A stretch of 64,000 nt of DNA from Nitrosomonas sp. Lineage in GTDB: Bacteria > Pseudomonadota > Gammaproteobacteria > Burkholderiales > Nitrosomonadaceae. The stretch lies in contig CP091135.1 of the NCBI GenBank assembly GCA_021582655.1, positions 1 to 64,000 on the forward strand, in the 5' to 3' direction. Below are positions 18,814 through 27,239 of the stretch, piece after piece. The notes beneath the pieces were generated by a model that searched no databases, was not told the DNA's origin, and saw nothing but the letters and a program-made list of their open reading frames with translations. Both the position numbers and the translations under genes were made by a program. Every line of letters begins with the position of its first letter. Position 1 is the first letter of the stretch.

Positions 18814-18960
18814 GGAAATGCTGATTAATTGGCTGCACGAGCCGACCGCTCCGGTGCGAGAGTAACGCGCTTTTTCCCCTATTTTGCTGATAGGTCTCGA
18901 ACGTTGTATTCCGTGCGTTTCGTGTTTCACCTTGTTTAGTCGAATTAATCGGCGTTTTCC
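18814..18960 (+). repeat. Dispersed MITE-like element, copy A
   Basis: A 147-bp non-coding element. The left end GGAAATGCTGATTAATT and right end AATTAATCGGCGTTTTCC form an imperfect terminal inverted repeat of about 17 bp. The interior shares blocks such as GGCTGCACGAGC and CCGTGCGTTTCGTG with the other copies. Its right end is 5 bp from the stop codon of the P450 gene on the minus strand. Confidence 0.75.
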
Positions 18961-18965
18961 AAACG

Positions 18966-20240
18966 TTATTGTACCGTCCAAGATAATGTGTAAGATTCCG
19001 GGAACGGCCCGGATTTGTAGTCGATAGCGGCTTGCGCCTCTATTCCTTTCTTCAGTAGTACTTGGCGCACCATTTCAGGAATCATCACCATCCCTACATA
19101 ACGTCCCAGGCATTCATGATTGCCGAACCCGAAGTGGAAGTAGTGGTACCAATTGCGCTGCGGGATGAATTCTTGCGGCGATTCGAAAGCCCGCTCGTCG
19201 AACATCGCGGATTGCGTTGCCGGTAGAACGTAAGTTCCCGAGTGTACCGTGGTTGCGTATTGAGTACCTTTTGCAATGGTGTAATCGCTTGCTGTAGTGC
19301 GGAACAGATAAGGCGTAATGGGAACAAAGCGCAGTGCTTCCCAAACAATGCCATCGAACTCCGTTGTGTCTGGATTTTGTGCAGCTGTTGTTGCAGCTGA
19401 TAGCCATTGCGGATGCTGGAATAAGTATTGCAGGATTTGAGCGACCGCTTGCGAGGTGGTCTCGATGGCACCGATCAGCAAGCCGCCTGCATTGACACCT
19501 AACCGCTTGATATCGAATTCCGATTCCTTGGCGAAACCGGTACGCAGCATACGTGTCACGATATCATCCCGTAACCGGATAATGGTCGAAAAAGTCAGTT
19601 TTTCCGCTTTTACCGCAAGCAAGCGTTTTGCGATCAGCATCGTGATGTAGTCCCCCAGTTTTTTTGAGGTTTCATTGTGACGATCGATCACTTGTTTGGA
19701 TAATTCCGGGGACAGCAAGTCAAAGGGATGATTATGGAAGGTGTCGTATTGGTTCCAATAAGACCACTCGATCAAATCTTCTCTTTTAGCACCGGTTAAG
19801 CCAAAATATTGCTGTACCAAGGTGGCGGGTACCATGCGGCAAAAGCGGTTGACCACTTCAATTTTACCATTGGCGTTATTTAATATGCTGCCGGCGATAT
19901 CGGCGACCATATGGCGCACTTTGGGTAAATCATCACGATTCAGCATGAATTGCATCAACGATTTTTCGCGAGTGTGCAAGGCGTCATCGTCGTGTGCCAT
20001 AAGATAATTATCCATTTTGGGTACATAAGGCTTGACGGTGAAAATTTTATACATTTGCAACACTTCCCGCACATCGTCAAATCGTGTAACCAGCGTACAT
20101 TGGGGTGTTACCAAGATAGGGCGTTTTTCGCGCAATTCCTTGAAGAACGGCAACGCTTCGGTATCTAACCAACGGCGCACCAAGCGGAATTTATCCGCGT
20201 CCGGCGCCGCATCGTACTGCTCAAGATAATTGGTGCTCAT
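18966..20240 (-). CDS. Cytochrome P450
   Basis: A 424-residue soluble bacterial P450. The haem ligand loop is FHFGFGNHECLGRYVG (FxxGxxxCxG) near residue 373. The K-helix ExxR is present as WEALRFVP. The I-helix region is GGLLIGAIETTSQAV, with glutamate-threonine in place of the usual acid-threonine pair. An AAGGAGA site precedes the ATG at 20240. It lies 285 bp downstream of the RoxA-like cytochrome gene on the same strand, so the two may be expressed together. P450s of this type hydroxylate small or lipid substrates using a ferredoxin; none is encoded here, so partner and substrate are unknown. Confidence 0.9.
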   Translation of the reverse strand: MSTNYLEQYDAAPDADKFRLVRRWLDTEALPFFKELREKRPILVTPQCTLVTRFDDVREVLQMYKIFTVKPYVPKMDNYLMAHDDDALHTREKSLMQFMLNRDDLPKVRHMVADIAGSILNNANGKIEVVNRFCRMVPATLVQQYFGLTGAKREDLIEWSYWNQYDTFHNHPFDLLSPELSKQVIDRHNETSKKLGDYITMLIAKRLLAVKAEKLTFSTIIRLRDDIVTRMLRTGFAKESEFDIKRLGVNAGGLLIGAIETTSQAVAQILQYLFQHPQWLSAATTAAQNPDTTEFDGIVWEALRFVPITPYLFRTTASDYTIAKGTQYATTVHSGTYVLPATQSAMFDERAFESPQEFIPQRNWYHYFHFGFGNHECLGRYVGMVMIPEMVRQVLLKKGIEAQAAIDYKSGPFPESYTLSWTVQ

Positions 20241-20525
20241 TTCGGTTCTCCTTGTTCATTGAATAAAATCGCTCAGGAAGTTGCTAATGATTGCCACATC
20301 GAACCGACGGGATTACATCATTGCGATTTCACGTCGGCAGATTGGCAATATTAGGCATTTCTAACGGGCCGTTGAAACATGATGCGGCATTCCGCTTCGG
20401 TGTTAGAAACAGGCTTGAGATGCGCTTTATGCTATATAAACTGCGTCCTTTCACCTGTTTTCATCTGCTATCGGTCGCTTCGAAAATGTACTGCAAAAAA
20501 GCTTGTCCACTCAGTAATCGCCGAT

Positions 20526-22574
20526 TTACAGCGTTTTGAGATATTCCAGCAAATCCAGGCGCTGCTCTTTGGTCAGTGGTTTTAATACTTCGCCGTTCAA
20601 TTGTGGTGTTTTTCCACTGGCGTATTCATGACCGTGATTGCTGTTGCCTCTCAAACTGGTATCAAAGGTAAATCCTTGGTAACCGCTGCTTTTCAGGCCA
20701 ATCTTGACGGGATCGAATTCGCGCGAGCCGACTTCGAATTTCTCGGGACGGTATTCACCGTTTTCCGGATCGCCTTCCCGCTTCGCCGGCAATAACAGGT
20801 CATAAAGCGTGGGTACCGAGCCGTTGTGCAAATACGGTGCGGTTGCCCAAATGCCGTTTAATGATCGCGCTTTATATGCATTTAGCGAAGCCAACGGTTT
20901 GGCGGTGGTGTCCGGATCATAGTTACCATGCTTGATCGAAGACTTGATTTCGTTATGGAAAAATGCCTTGGCGATGTTGGAGATCCAATCCCACCAGCGT
21001 TCAAGAAACATTTTGTCGGGATCGGGGGTTGCGACCACATTGAGTGTGGCTTTGGTCAGCAAGGCTGCTGCAGGTGCTTTTTGATCTAATAAAATACTGC
21101 CGACACCGACATCGACATATTGATTGCGCAGAATACCGGAATAACCCGCGTGGTTAAAACTGTTTTCAGCCATTACCGAATCGGTGCCGACATCGCTGAC
21201 TTTGGACATGCTCGCCACAACGCGGCGATCCGGGTCGGAGCGATCGATGTTGGCGTGGCAGCTGGCGCAATACTTGTTAAAAATCGCATGTCCTCGCATG
21301 GCGCCATGGCGATCGATCTGCCCGAGAATGTCCTCCGGCCATCGTGGCGATTGCAGTTTTTCCAGACGTGATTCCATTCTGCGCAAGTTTTGAACATTGA
21401 CCGAAGAGTCAAAACTGATTTTAGTGCCGGTGGTTTGTCCGCCGATCAGTGTGGAGATGGTCATGCCTCTCTCTTCGGTCCAATCCAGCGTACCGAACAC
21501 GCCGATAACTTCACCGGTATTGCGTCCGACCGGCCCCAGTCCTGCATTGGCTGCCAATCCGTTCCATTGCACGTAATCGTGCTGCGGAATGTCCCATAAG
21601 AAGGGATAACTGACCGGTGCGTCCGCGGGGTTGAATAGCTCTTTGCGCAGTCGGCCCAATTGCCATTTGGTCAGATTCTGGGTGAGGCGCTCCACTACAC
21701 GGTCCCGCTGCTCGCCAGTTGGGATTTTGTCTATATCTTGCAGGATCTTGCCGAGATCTTCATCACTCATGCCCTGATCACGCATAATTTTTGGGTCGCG
21801 CAGTAATTCCCGCAATTCTTTTTCGTTGATCAGATGCTCGAGTACCCGGTTATAAATCCGGCCAAAGGCATCCAGTCGCGCGTAGCCGTATGGCGTCGGA
21901 CTGCGGTTGACGATGGTGTAATTGGTAAGACGTTGCTCGTATTTTGCCAAATCGCCGAGTACTTCCGTTTCGGATTTATAATTGCCCCGCGCCAGTACAT
22001 TCCTGATGAAACGGCTCTTGGTTTCCTCATTATTGCGCGTATGCTGCAAAGCTTTCGCCATACCGATCATGATGTTTTCCATATCCGCGCCGGCCGGTCC
22101 GCCGTCGATGCGGATACCGACACCGTTATAGTTGATTTGGCCGGTATGGCACGCGGCACAAGTCAAGCCGATATATTCCTGGCCTTTGTAATCATCCTTG
22201 ACCCAACCGACCGGCAATCCGTCCGGATTGCCGGATGAGGGATTGCGGAGCAGATAACGGTAGAAATTCATGTTTTCGTTGGAACGAAATAACTCGCCGT
22301 CCACTTTCTCCAACACCATAAAGAAATCGTAAGGCATCAGATTTGATCCCTGGGTGGTGTTGTAAAACCAATTACTGTCTTCGGCTTCCCAACCTTGTGT
22401 GAGGTATCGAATGGAGGTATAGCTGTCACCGAACGGATCTTGGCTGACGGTTGTGCCGCTACGTTCGGGGTCGGTTTCGGGTATTAATTTACAAGCTGAA
22501 AGTGATGCGATAGCGATAATGCATGCGGTATGCGAAAACAGTCGTTTCTTGAATAGCTTACGATAATGTTTCAC
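20526..22574 (-). CDS. RoxA-like diheme c-type cytochrome lipoprotein
   Basis: A 682-residue protein with two haem-binding motifs, CAACH at residues 139-143 and CASCH near 437. The lipobox LSAC (cysteine 28) follows a signal sequence, so it is probably membrane-anchored in the periplasm or at the outer membrane. Blocks such as WFYNTTQGSNLMPYDFFMVLE, VSYPFLWDIPQHDYVQWNG and GIWATAPYLHNGSVPTLYDLLLP match the RoxA/rubber-oxygenase-like branch of the peroxidase/MauG superfamily. RoxA cleaves polyisoprene, but most relatives have no known substrate. The start is GTG at 22574 with GGGGAG about 7 bases upstream. A tiny ORF overlaps the start. Confidence 0.8.
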   Translation of the reverse strand: MKHYRKLFKKRLFSHTACIIAIASLSACKLIPETDPERSGTTVSQDPFGDSYTSIRYLTQGWEAEDSNWFYNTTQGSNLMPYDFFMVLEKVDGELFRSNENMNFYRYLLRNPSSGNPDGLPVGWVKDDYKGQEYIGLTCAACHTGQINYNGVGIRIDGGPAGADMENIMIGMAKALQHTRNNEETKSRFIRNVLARGNYKSETEVLGDLAKYEQRLTNYTIVNRSPTPYGYARLDAFGRIYNRVLEHLINEKELRELLRDPKIMRDQGMSDEDLGKILQDIDKIPTGEQRDRVVERLTQNLTKWQLGRLRKELFNPADAPVSYPFLWDIPQHDYVQWNGLAANAGLGPVGRNTGEVIGVFGTLDWTEERGMTISTLIGGQTTGTKISFDSSVNVQNLRRMESRLEKLQSPRWPEDILGQIDRHGAMRGHAIFNKYCASCHANIDRSDPDRRVVASMSKVSDVGTDSVMAENSFNHAGYSGILRNQYVDVGVGSILLDQKAPAAALLTKATLNVVATPDPDKMFLERWWDWISNIAKAFFHNEIKSSIKHGNYDPDTTAKPLASLNAYKARSLNGIWATAPYLHNGSVPTLYDLLLPAKREGDPENGEYRPEKFEVGSREFDPVKIGLKSSGYQGFTFDTSLRGNSNHGHEYASGKTPQLNGEVLKPLTKEQRLDLLEYLKTL

Positions 22575-22668
22575 GATGATTCTCCCCTTTACTGGAATTG
22601 GTTTTTATCAGTCCGGTTAACAGTCCGAAAATTAAACCTGCCATGGCCATGGTGTTGGCCTTTTTCAT
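22558..22668 (-). CDS. Possible 36-residue membrane peptide or leader
   Basis: The ATG at 22668 opens a 36-codon frame (MKKANTMAMAGLIFGLLTGL...) that ends at 22558, overlapping the first codons of the RoxA-like gene in another frame. AAGG lies about 9 bases before the ATG. It has one potential membrane helix. It may be a small membrane protein or a translational leader for the cytochrome gene. There is no homology evidence. Confidence 0.35.
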   Translation of the reverse strand: MKKANTMAMAGLIFGLLTGLIKTNSSKGENHRETLS

Positions 22669-22923
22669 AATTCAACCTTGAGAGCGGTATTTTATGGTAC
22701 CGCCTGGCGTCAATACAGTATTCCTCTTTTTACATTCTACCTTAAGAATTCACACTACATAACAGTATGAATTGAATAAAACGTGAGAATATTCACAATA
22801 ACTTTTAAAAATTATGAACTTTTAACGTTGATGTATAAGCCGATCATATTTTGTGAAAGAAGGATGAGGTACTCAGAGTTGACTGATTTCCGGACAGTCA
22901 AGTGGCATTACATTCGGATTTGA

Positions 22924-23067
22924 GGAAACGCTACTCATTGGCTGTACGAACAAGTCGTTTGATCGCGAGAATAATGCGCTGCTTCACCTATCTTGTGATA
23001 TATCTCGGTTGCTGTATCCCGTGCGTCTTGTACTTTATTGCATTCGTCGAACCAATTGCATTTCTCC
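22924..23067 (+). repeat. Dispersed MITE-like element, copy B (diverged)
   Basis: A diverged 144-bp copy: left end GGAAACGCTACTCATTGGCTG, inner block CCGTGCGTCTTGTACTTTATT, right end CGAACCAATTGCATTTCTCC. Orientation is the same as copy A. It lies in the 650-bp region between the divergent RoxA-like and diheme peroxidase genes. The only other candidates in that region are the 36-codon ORF and an inverted repeat. Confidence 0.6.
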
Positions 23068-23240
23068 GGCATCATGAGCAAGGTTATTCCTGCGGTGAAT
23101 CGCCGGTCAGGAGTGCTTCCAGCAATGATGCGCTTGGTGGGACTGACAGAGTAATCCTTGCAAGCCGTCAAATTCGGTATAGAATGATCTTGTCAATTAT
23201 CAATTTTGATATTGAAATAATCATAAATGAATCCATGCAT

Positions 23241-23281
23241 CGTTAAACGCATTTCAGAACCGGGTAGGGGATCGTTTAACG
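23241..23281. promoter_or_regulatory. Inverted repeat upstream of the peroxidase gene
   Basis: CGTTAAACG (23241-23249) and its reverse complement CGTTTAACG (23273-23281) are separated by 23 bases. The right half lies 38 bp upstream of the peroxidase ATG. A pair of half sites 32 bp apart, about three helical turns, would suit a dimeric regulator. I do not recognise the motif. Confidence 0.35.
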
Positions 23282-23318
23282 TACCGAGATTCCAACAAAG
23301 TCAATTTTGGAGGCTTAT

Positions 23319-24362
23319 ATGAAAGTATTTTTATTTTTGTTATTCCTGTTGAGTACTTATAGTTACGCTCAAAGCAGTGGCCACGATCATAAAGAAAAGT
23401 CGCAAGGCGACCATCACCATGGAATGCACGATAACGATCACCATGGGGGAATGATGCATGGCGGACATAAACTTGACCCAACTACGCTGAAACAATTTTT
23501 TGAGCCGCTGCCCGCTTCGATTATCGATGAAAATAAGCATGCGGCATTGATTGGGCTTGGCAAGAAACTGTATCTGGATCCACGGTTGTCGATCAATGAC
23601 AAGATATCTTGCAGTTCCTGCCATCAATTGGACAATTTCGGCGTGGATAGTCAGCCCACTTCGCCGGGACATGAAGGTAAGCGCGGTGGCAGAAATTCTC
23701 CCACGACGCTGAATGCCGCACTACATATTGCGCAGTTTTGGGATGGACGTGCAAAGAACGTGGAAGAGCAGGCGCTGGGTCCGATTCTGAATCCGATTGA
23801 AATGGGTATGCCCAGTGAAGCTGCGGTGATTGAGAAATTGAAAAAAATCGACGAATATAAGGCCATGTTTGCGGAAGCCTTTAAAGGAGAGCAAGATCCG
23901 ATTCAATACAAGAATATCGGTGTTGCAATCGGTGCCTTTGAACGTACATTGTTAACGCCGTCTCGTTTTGACGATTTTCTCAAAGGTGATGAGAAGGCAC
24001 TGAATGACACTGAAAAAAAAGGGTTGCAGAAATTTATCCAGATGGGGTGCGTCACTTGCCACAATGGTGTCGCGATCGGAGGGAATTCGTTTAAGAAAAT
24101 CGGTATGGTCGAGCCCTACGACACCAAGGATTTGGGAAGATACGAAATCACCGGGCTCGAAACGGATAAAAAGGTGTTTAAAGTTCCAAGCCTAAGAAAT
24201 ATTGCCAAAACCGGACCATACTTCCATGATGGCTCGGTTGCTACGTTGGATGAAGCTATTCGTGAAATGGCCGAGCACCAACTGGGCCGGAAAGTCGGCC
24301 CCGGATTTGTGGATGATGTCAAAGCGTTTCTGGGATCGTTGACCGGCAAAGGTAAAGAATAA
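23319..24362 (+). CDS. Diheme cytochrome c peroxidase
   Basis: A 347-residue periplasmic diheme peroxidase that reduces hydrogen peroxide with electrons from small cytochromes. Signal peptide residues 1-17. Haem motifs are CSSCH (98-102) and CVTCH (near 242). Other family features are RNSPTTLNAALHIAQFWDGRA, NPIEMGM and the late GPYFHDGSVATLDEAI. The ATG at 23319 follows GGAGG with good spacing. Residues 22-50 form a histidine-rich insert (HDHK, DHHHGMHDNDHH, MMHGGH) before the catalytic domain, which could bind metal. It is divergent from the RoxA-like gene, giving two diheme enzymes side by side. Confidence 0.9.
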   Translation: MKVFLFLLFLLSTYSYAQSSGHDHKEKSQGDHHHGMHDNDHHGGMMHGGHKLDPTTLKQFFEPLPASIIDENKHAALIGLGKKLYLDPRLSINDKISCSSCHQLDNFGVDSQPTSPGHEGKRGGRNSPTTLNAALHIAQFWDGRAKNVEEQALGPILNPIEMGMPSEAAVIEKLKKIDEYKAMFAEAFKGEQDPIQYKNIGVAIGAFERTLLTPSRFDDFLKGDEKALNDTEKKGLQKFIQMGCVTCHNGVAIGGNSFKKIGMVEPYDTKDLGRYEITGLETDKKVFKVPSLRNIAKTGPYFHDGSVATLDEAIREMAEHQLGRKVGPGFVDDVKAFLGSLTGKGKE

Positions 24363-24375
24363 GCTTCAAAGCGAG

Positions 24376-24410
24376 AAAAACGGAGAGCCGGTTTTTAACA
24401 GCTCTCCGTT
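24376..24410 (-). terminator. Rho-independent terminator of phoU
   Basis: AACGGAGAGC (24379-24388) pairs with GCTCTCCGTT (24401-24410). On the minus strand the stem runs into TTTTTC (24380-24375). It therefore ends minus-strand transcripts coming from phoU. On the plus strand no T run follows, so it would not strongly end the peroxidase transcript. Confidence 0.75.
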
Positions 24411-24476
24411 GATTCACCGATTGGCTGGCGGCCAATACCGAAATTCAGCGGATTTCCTGAAACTAATCAACATCCA

Positions 24477-25187
24477 CTATTCTTTGATTTCCCGTTCGAT
24501 TTGATCGGCGGTTACATGGCGAACGTCTTTACCTTTTACCATGTAGACGACATATTCCGACATGTTTTTGGCGTGGTCACCGATGCGTTCGATCGCTTTG
24601 GCGATAAAAACGATCTCGAGGCAGGTTGAGATTTTTCTCGGATCTTCCATCATGAAGGTGATCAGTTGCCGCAGAATGGAGCGGAATTCTTCATCCACCA
24701 ATTCATCCTGGCGCACAATTTGCGCAGCGGCGTTAAGGTCCAAGCGGGCAAACGAATCGAGGGATTTGTGCAGCATATCGATTGCAATGCTGGCAACATG
24801 CTTGATTTCACTGAAACGCGGAATATGCATGCGATCGGATGAGTAAATCAATTTGGCCATGCGTGCGATTTTCGCGGCTTCGTCGCCGATGCGCTCCAAA
24901 TCCGTAATCGTTTTGATGACCATCATGATCAGGCGCAAATCGCTGGCAGTGGGCTGTCTGCGCGCGATGATCTGATTGCAGATTTCATCGATGGAAACTT
25001 CCATGGCATTGACGCGGTGATCGCGAGTGATGACTTGATCGATTAATTCCTCATTGCCGCTTGTCAGTGCTTCAATTGCAGATTCTATTTGCTCTTCGAC
25101 AAATCCGCCCATTTGCAGCACACGGGTGCGTACTTCTTCAAGATCAGCGTCAAACTGTTTCGAAATATGCTCTTTATTGGGTATCAT
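24477..25187 (-). CDS. phoU: Phosphate signalling protein PhoU
   Basis: A 236-residue PhoU with two three-helix PhoU repeats (about residues 18-105 and 120-215). Metal-binding-type motifs ERIGDEAAKIARM and ERIGDHAKNMSEYVVY are visible. PhoU links the Pst transporter to PhoR and keeps the Pho regulon off when phosphate is plentiful. No pst genes are adjacent and phoB is 20 kb away. It follows rpiA on the same strand after 53 bp, so the two may be cotranscribed. A terminator lies downstream. Confidence 0.92.
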   Translation of the reverse strand: MIPNKEHISKQFDADLEEVRTRVLQMGGFVEEQIESAIEALTSGNEELIDQVITRDHRVNAMEVSIDEICNQIIARRQPTASDLRLIMMVIKTITDLERIGDEAAKIARMAKLIYSSDRMHIPRFSEIKHVASIAIDMLHKSLDSFARLDLNAAAQIVRQDELVDEEFRSILRQLITFMMEDPRKISTCLEIVFIAKAIERIGDHAKNMSEYVVYMVKGKDVRHVTADQIEREIKE

Positions 25188-25240
25188 CTGTCTGGAAATA
25201 TTTAAGATTGTTATTTACAGGTTATGATCGGCGGCTTTCA

Positions 25241-25900
25241 TCAGATGGAAATCACACGAACGCCGTGATCGGTTCCCAAGAGCAGCGTATTCGCCGCACG
25301 GCGGGCGAACAGTCCGTTGGTTACCACGCCGGTGATTTGATTGAGCGTGCTTTCCAGTTCAACGGGATTCAGGATTTGTAAGCCATGAACATCCAGAATT
25401 ACGTTGCCGTTATCCGTGATAAAGCCTTGTCGCAGCGCAGGATGCCCGCCTAAGTGAACGATTTCCCGGGCAACATAGCTGCGTGCCATCGGAATCACTT
25501 CGACAGGTAGGGGAAAGTTGCCGAGCACCTTGGCCAGTTTGGTTTGGTCGGTAATGCAAATGAATTTTCGTGCAACTGCTGCGACGATTTTTTCCCGTGT
25601 CAGAGCACCGCCGCCGCCTTTGATCATGTGCAGATTCTCGGTAATTTCGTCAGCGCCATCAATGTAAACCGGAAGATCGGAAACATTGTTCAAATCCAGT
25701 ATTTCGATGCCGTGCTGCTTCAAACGCTGCGCCGTAGCATCGGAACTCGCAACCGCACCTTCGATTTTGTGTTTGATTTTAGCCAGTTCGTCAATGAAGT
25801 AATTCGCTGTGGAGCCGGTACCCACGCCAACGATACAACCAGCCGGAACATGTTCGATGGCAGCAGCTGCGACTGCGCGTTTTTGTTCATCTTGTGTCAT
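25241..25900 (-). CDS. rpiA: Ribose-5-phosphate isomerase A
   Basis: A 219-residue RpiA that interconverts ribose 5-phosphate and ribulose 5-phosphate. Signatures are [49 protein letters not shown] and the substrate lysine in [15 protein letters not shown]. The start at 25900 (MTQDEQKR) gives the family length; the open frame runs 48 codons further upstream without conservation. It is cytoplasmic, in the pentose phosphate pathway and, in an autotroph, the Calvin cycle. Confidence 0.95.
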   Translation of the reverse strand: MTQDEQKRAVAAAAIEHVPAGCIVGVGTGSTANYFIDELAKIKHKIEGAVASSDATAQRLKQHGIEILDLNNVSDLPVYIDGADEITENLHMIKGGGGALTREKIVAAVARKFICITDQTKLAKVLGNFPLPVEVIPMARSYVAREIVHLGGHPALRQGFITDNGNVILDVHGLQILNPVELESTLNQITGVVTNGLFARRAANTLLLGTDHGVRVISI

Positions 25901-26060
25901 TATGATTTCGGTTTCAATTGATAAGAAATATCGCCTATCATACCAGGAAAGCCGAGGCTGCCAAATTAAACAATAAGTGGTGCTTTTTGCCCTGATAATC
26001 AAATAGACTAGCCATGGCTGAGAGAAAACCGGCTTTTTTATCAACTGTAATGATCATGCT

Positions 26061-27071
26061 ATGGATTTATTGACTCAAGGATTACTTGGCGCCGCGATGG
26101 CGCAATCGAGTGCGAGACGACAGGAGGCTCGCATCGCCACCGGGGTCGGTTTTTTTGCCGGTATCGCGGCGGATGCGGATATTCTGATTCAATCGGAGAG
26201 CGATCCGTTGCTGAATATCGAATTTCACCGCCATTTTACCCATTCGTTGTTTTTCGTGCCGTTAGGTGCGTTGCTGATTGCATTGCTGCTATGGCTGTTT
26301 TTGCGTAACCGATTGTCTTTTCTTCGTTTATATCTCTTTGCTTTGCTGGGTTATTGTTTGAGCGGGGTGTTGGATGCATTCACCAGCTACGGTACACATT
26401 TACTCTGGCCGTTGAGCGAAGAGCGGATCGCGTGGAATACCATTTCGGTGATCGATCCGATTTTTACGCTGATTTTATTGGTTGCGTGCATTGTGGCGTT
26501 TAAAAAATACGCGAACCGTGCGGCGCGCATCGGGTTAGTGCTTGCCGCGTGCTACATGTCATTCGGCTGGTTGCAGTTGCAGCGCGCTGAGAATGTGGCG
26601 CAAACGTTGATTGCGGATCGCGGCCATCGTGCGGAAACCTTACTGGTGAAGCCGACGTTGGGGAATCTCGTTTTGTGGCGATCGATTTATCAGTTTGAAG
26701 GCAGGTTATACGTGGATGCCGTCCGGGTCGGCTTATTTTCCGAACCGCGTATCTATCCGGGTGAGTCGATTGCGAAATTTGTGTTTGACCGCGATATGAA
26801 CGGTTTGCCGCCAACTTCTGTTTTAGCTGCCGATATTGCACGATTTACTCGATTTTCCGCCGGCTTGGTCGCAATTTTGCCGCAACAACCGAATGTGCTC
26901 ATCGATGTGCGTTACTCCAACTTGCCGATGACCGTTACCCCGCTTTGGGGTATCGAAATGAATCCTGCGCAGCCTGATCAGCATGCAAAATATATGCTGT
27001 ACCGCGATTCATCCAGGCAAACGCGCGAGCAATTCATTACATTGCTATTGGGCGGGCATATTCCGGATTGA
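26061..27071 (+). CDS. YdjM/DUF457-family membrane-bound hydrolase-like protein
   Basis: A 336-residue inner-membrane protein. The N-terminal half carries about five hydrophobic helices with the family's polar, metal-binding-type residues: DLLTQGLLGAA, AADADIL and HRHFTHSLFF, then GYCLSGVLDAFTSYGTHLLWPL. The C-terminal half (about 175-336) is a soluble, beta-rich domain. The family is annotated as putative metal-dependent hydrolases, without a firm substrate. It is divergent from rpiA. Confidence 0.8.
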   Translation: MDLLTQGLLGAAMAQSSARRQEARIATGVGFFAGIAADADILIQSESDPLLNIEFHRHFTHSLFFVPLGALLIALLLWLFLRNRLSFLRLYLFALLGYCLSGVLDAFTSYGTHLLWPLSEERIAWNTISVIDPIFTLILLVACIVAFKKYANRAARIGLVLAACYMSFGWLQLQRAENVAQTLIADRGHRAETLLVKPTLGNLVLWRSIYQFEGRLYVDAVRVGLFSEPRIYPGESIAKFVFDRDMNGLPPTSVLAADIARFTRFSAGLVAILPQQPNVLIDVRYSNLPMTVTPLWGIEMNPAQPDQHAKYMLYRDSSRQTREQFITLLLGGHIPD

Positions 27072-27239
27072 CAGACTGCTGAATGGTTGGTGGCAGGCAA
27101 GAGCAAACGTGGTTGATGCAGGATAAATAAGATTTCGGTTTTATTGGTCATTACAGCGGTAGTGCGGACAGTGCACGGCGGCTTATAAAATGCAATGACG
27201 CGAGTTTGTTTCCTTCAATTTGGAAAAAGGGTGAATGAC

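Noticed and set aside
18799..18981. Minus-strand 60-codon frame downstream of the P450 gene
   Set aside because: It lies almost entirely in repeat copy A and reads non-conserved sequence.
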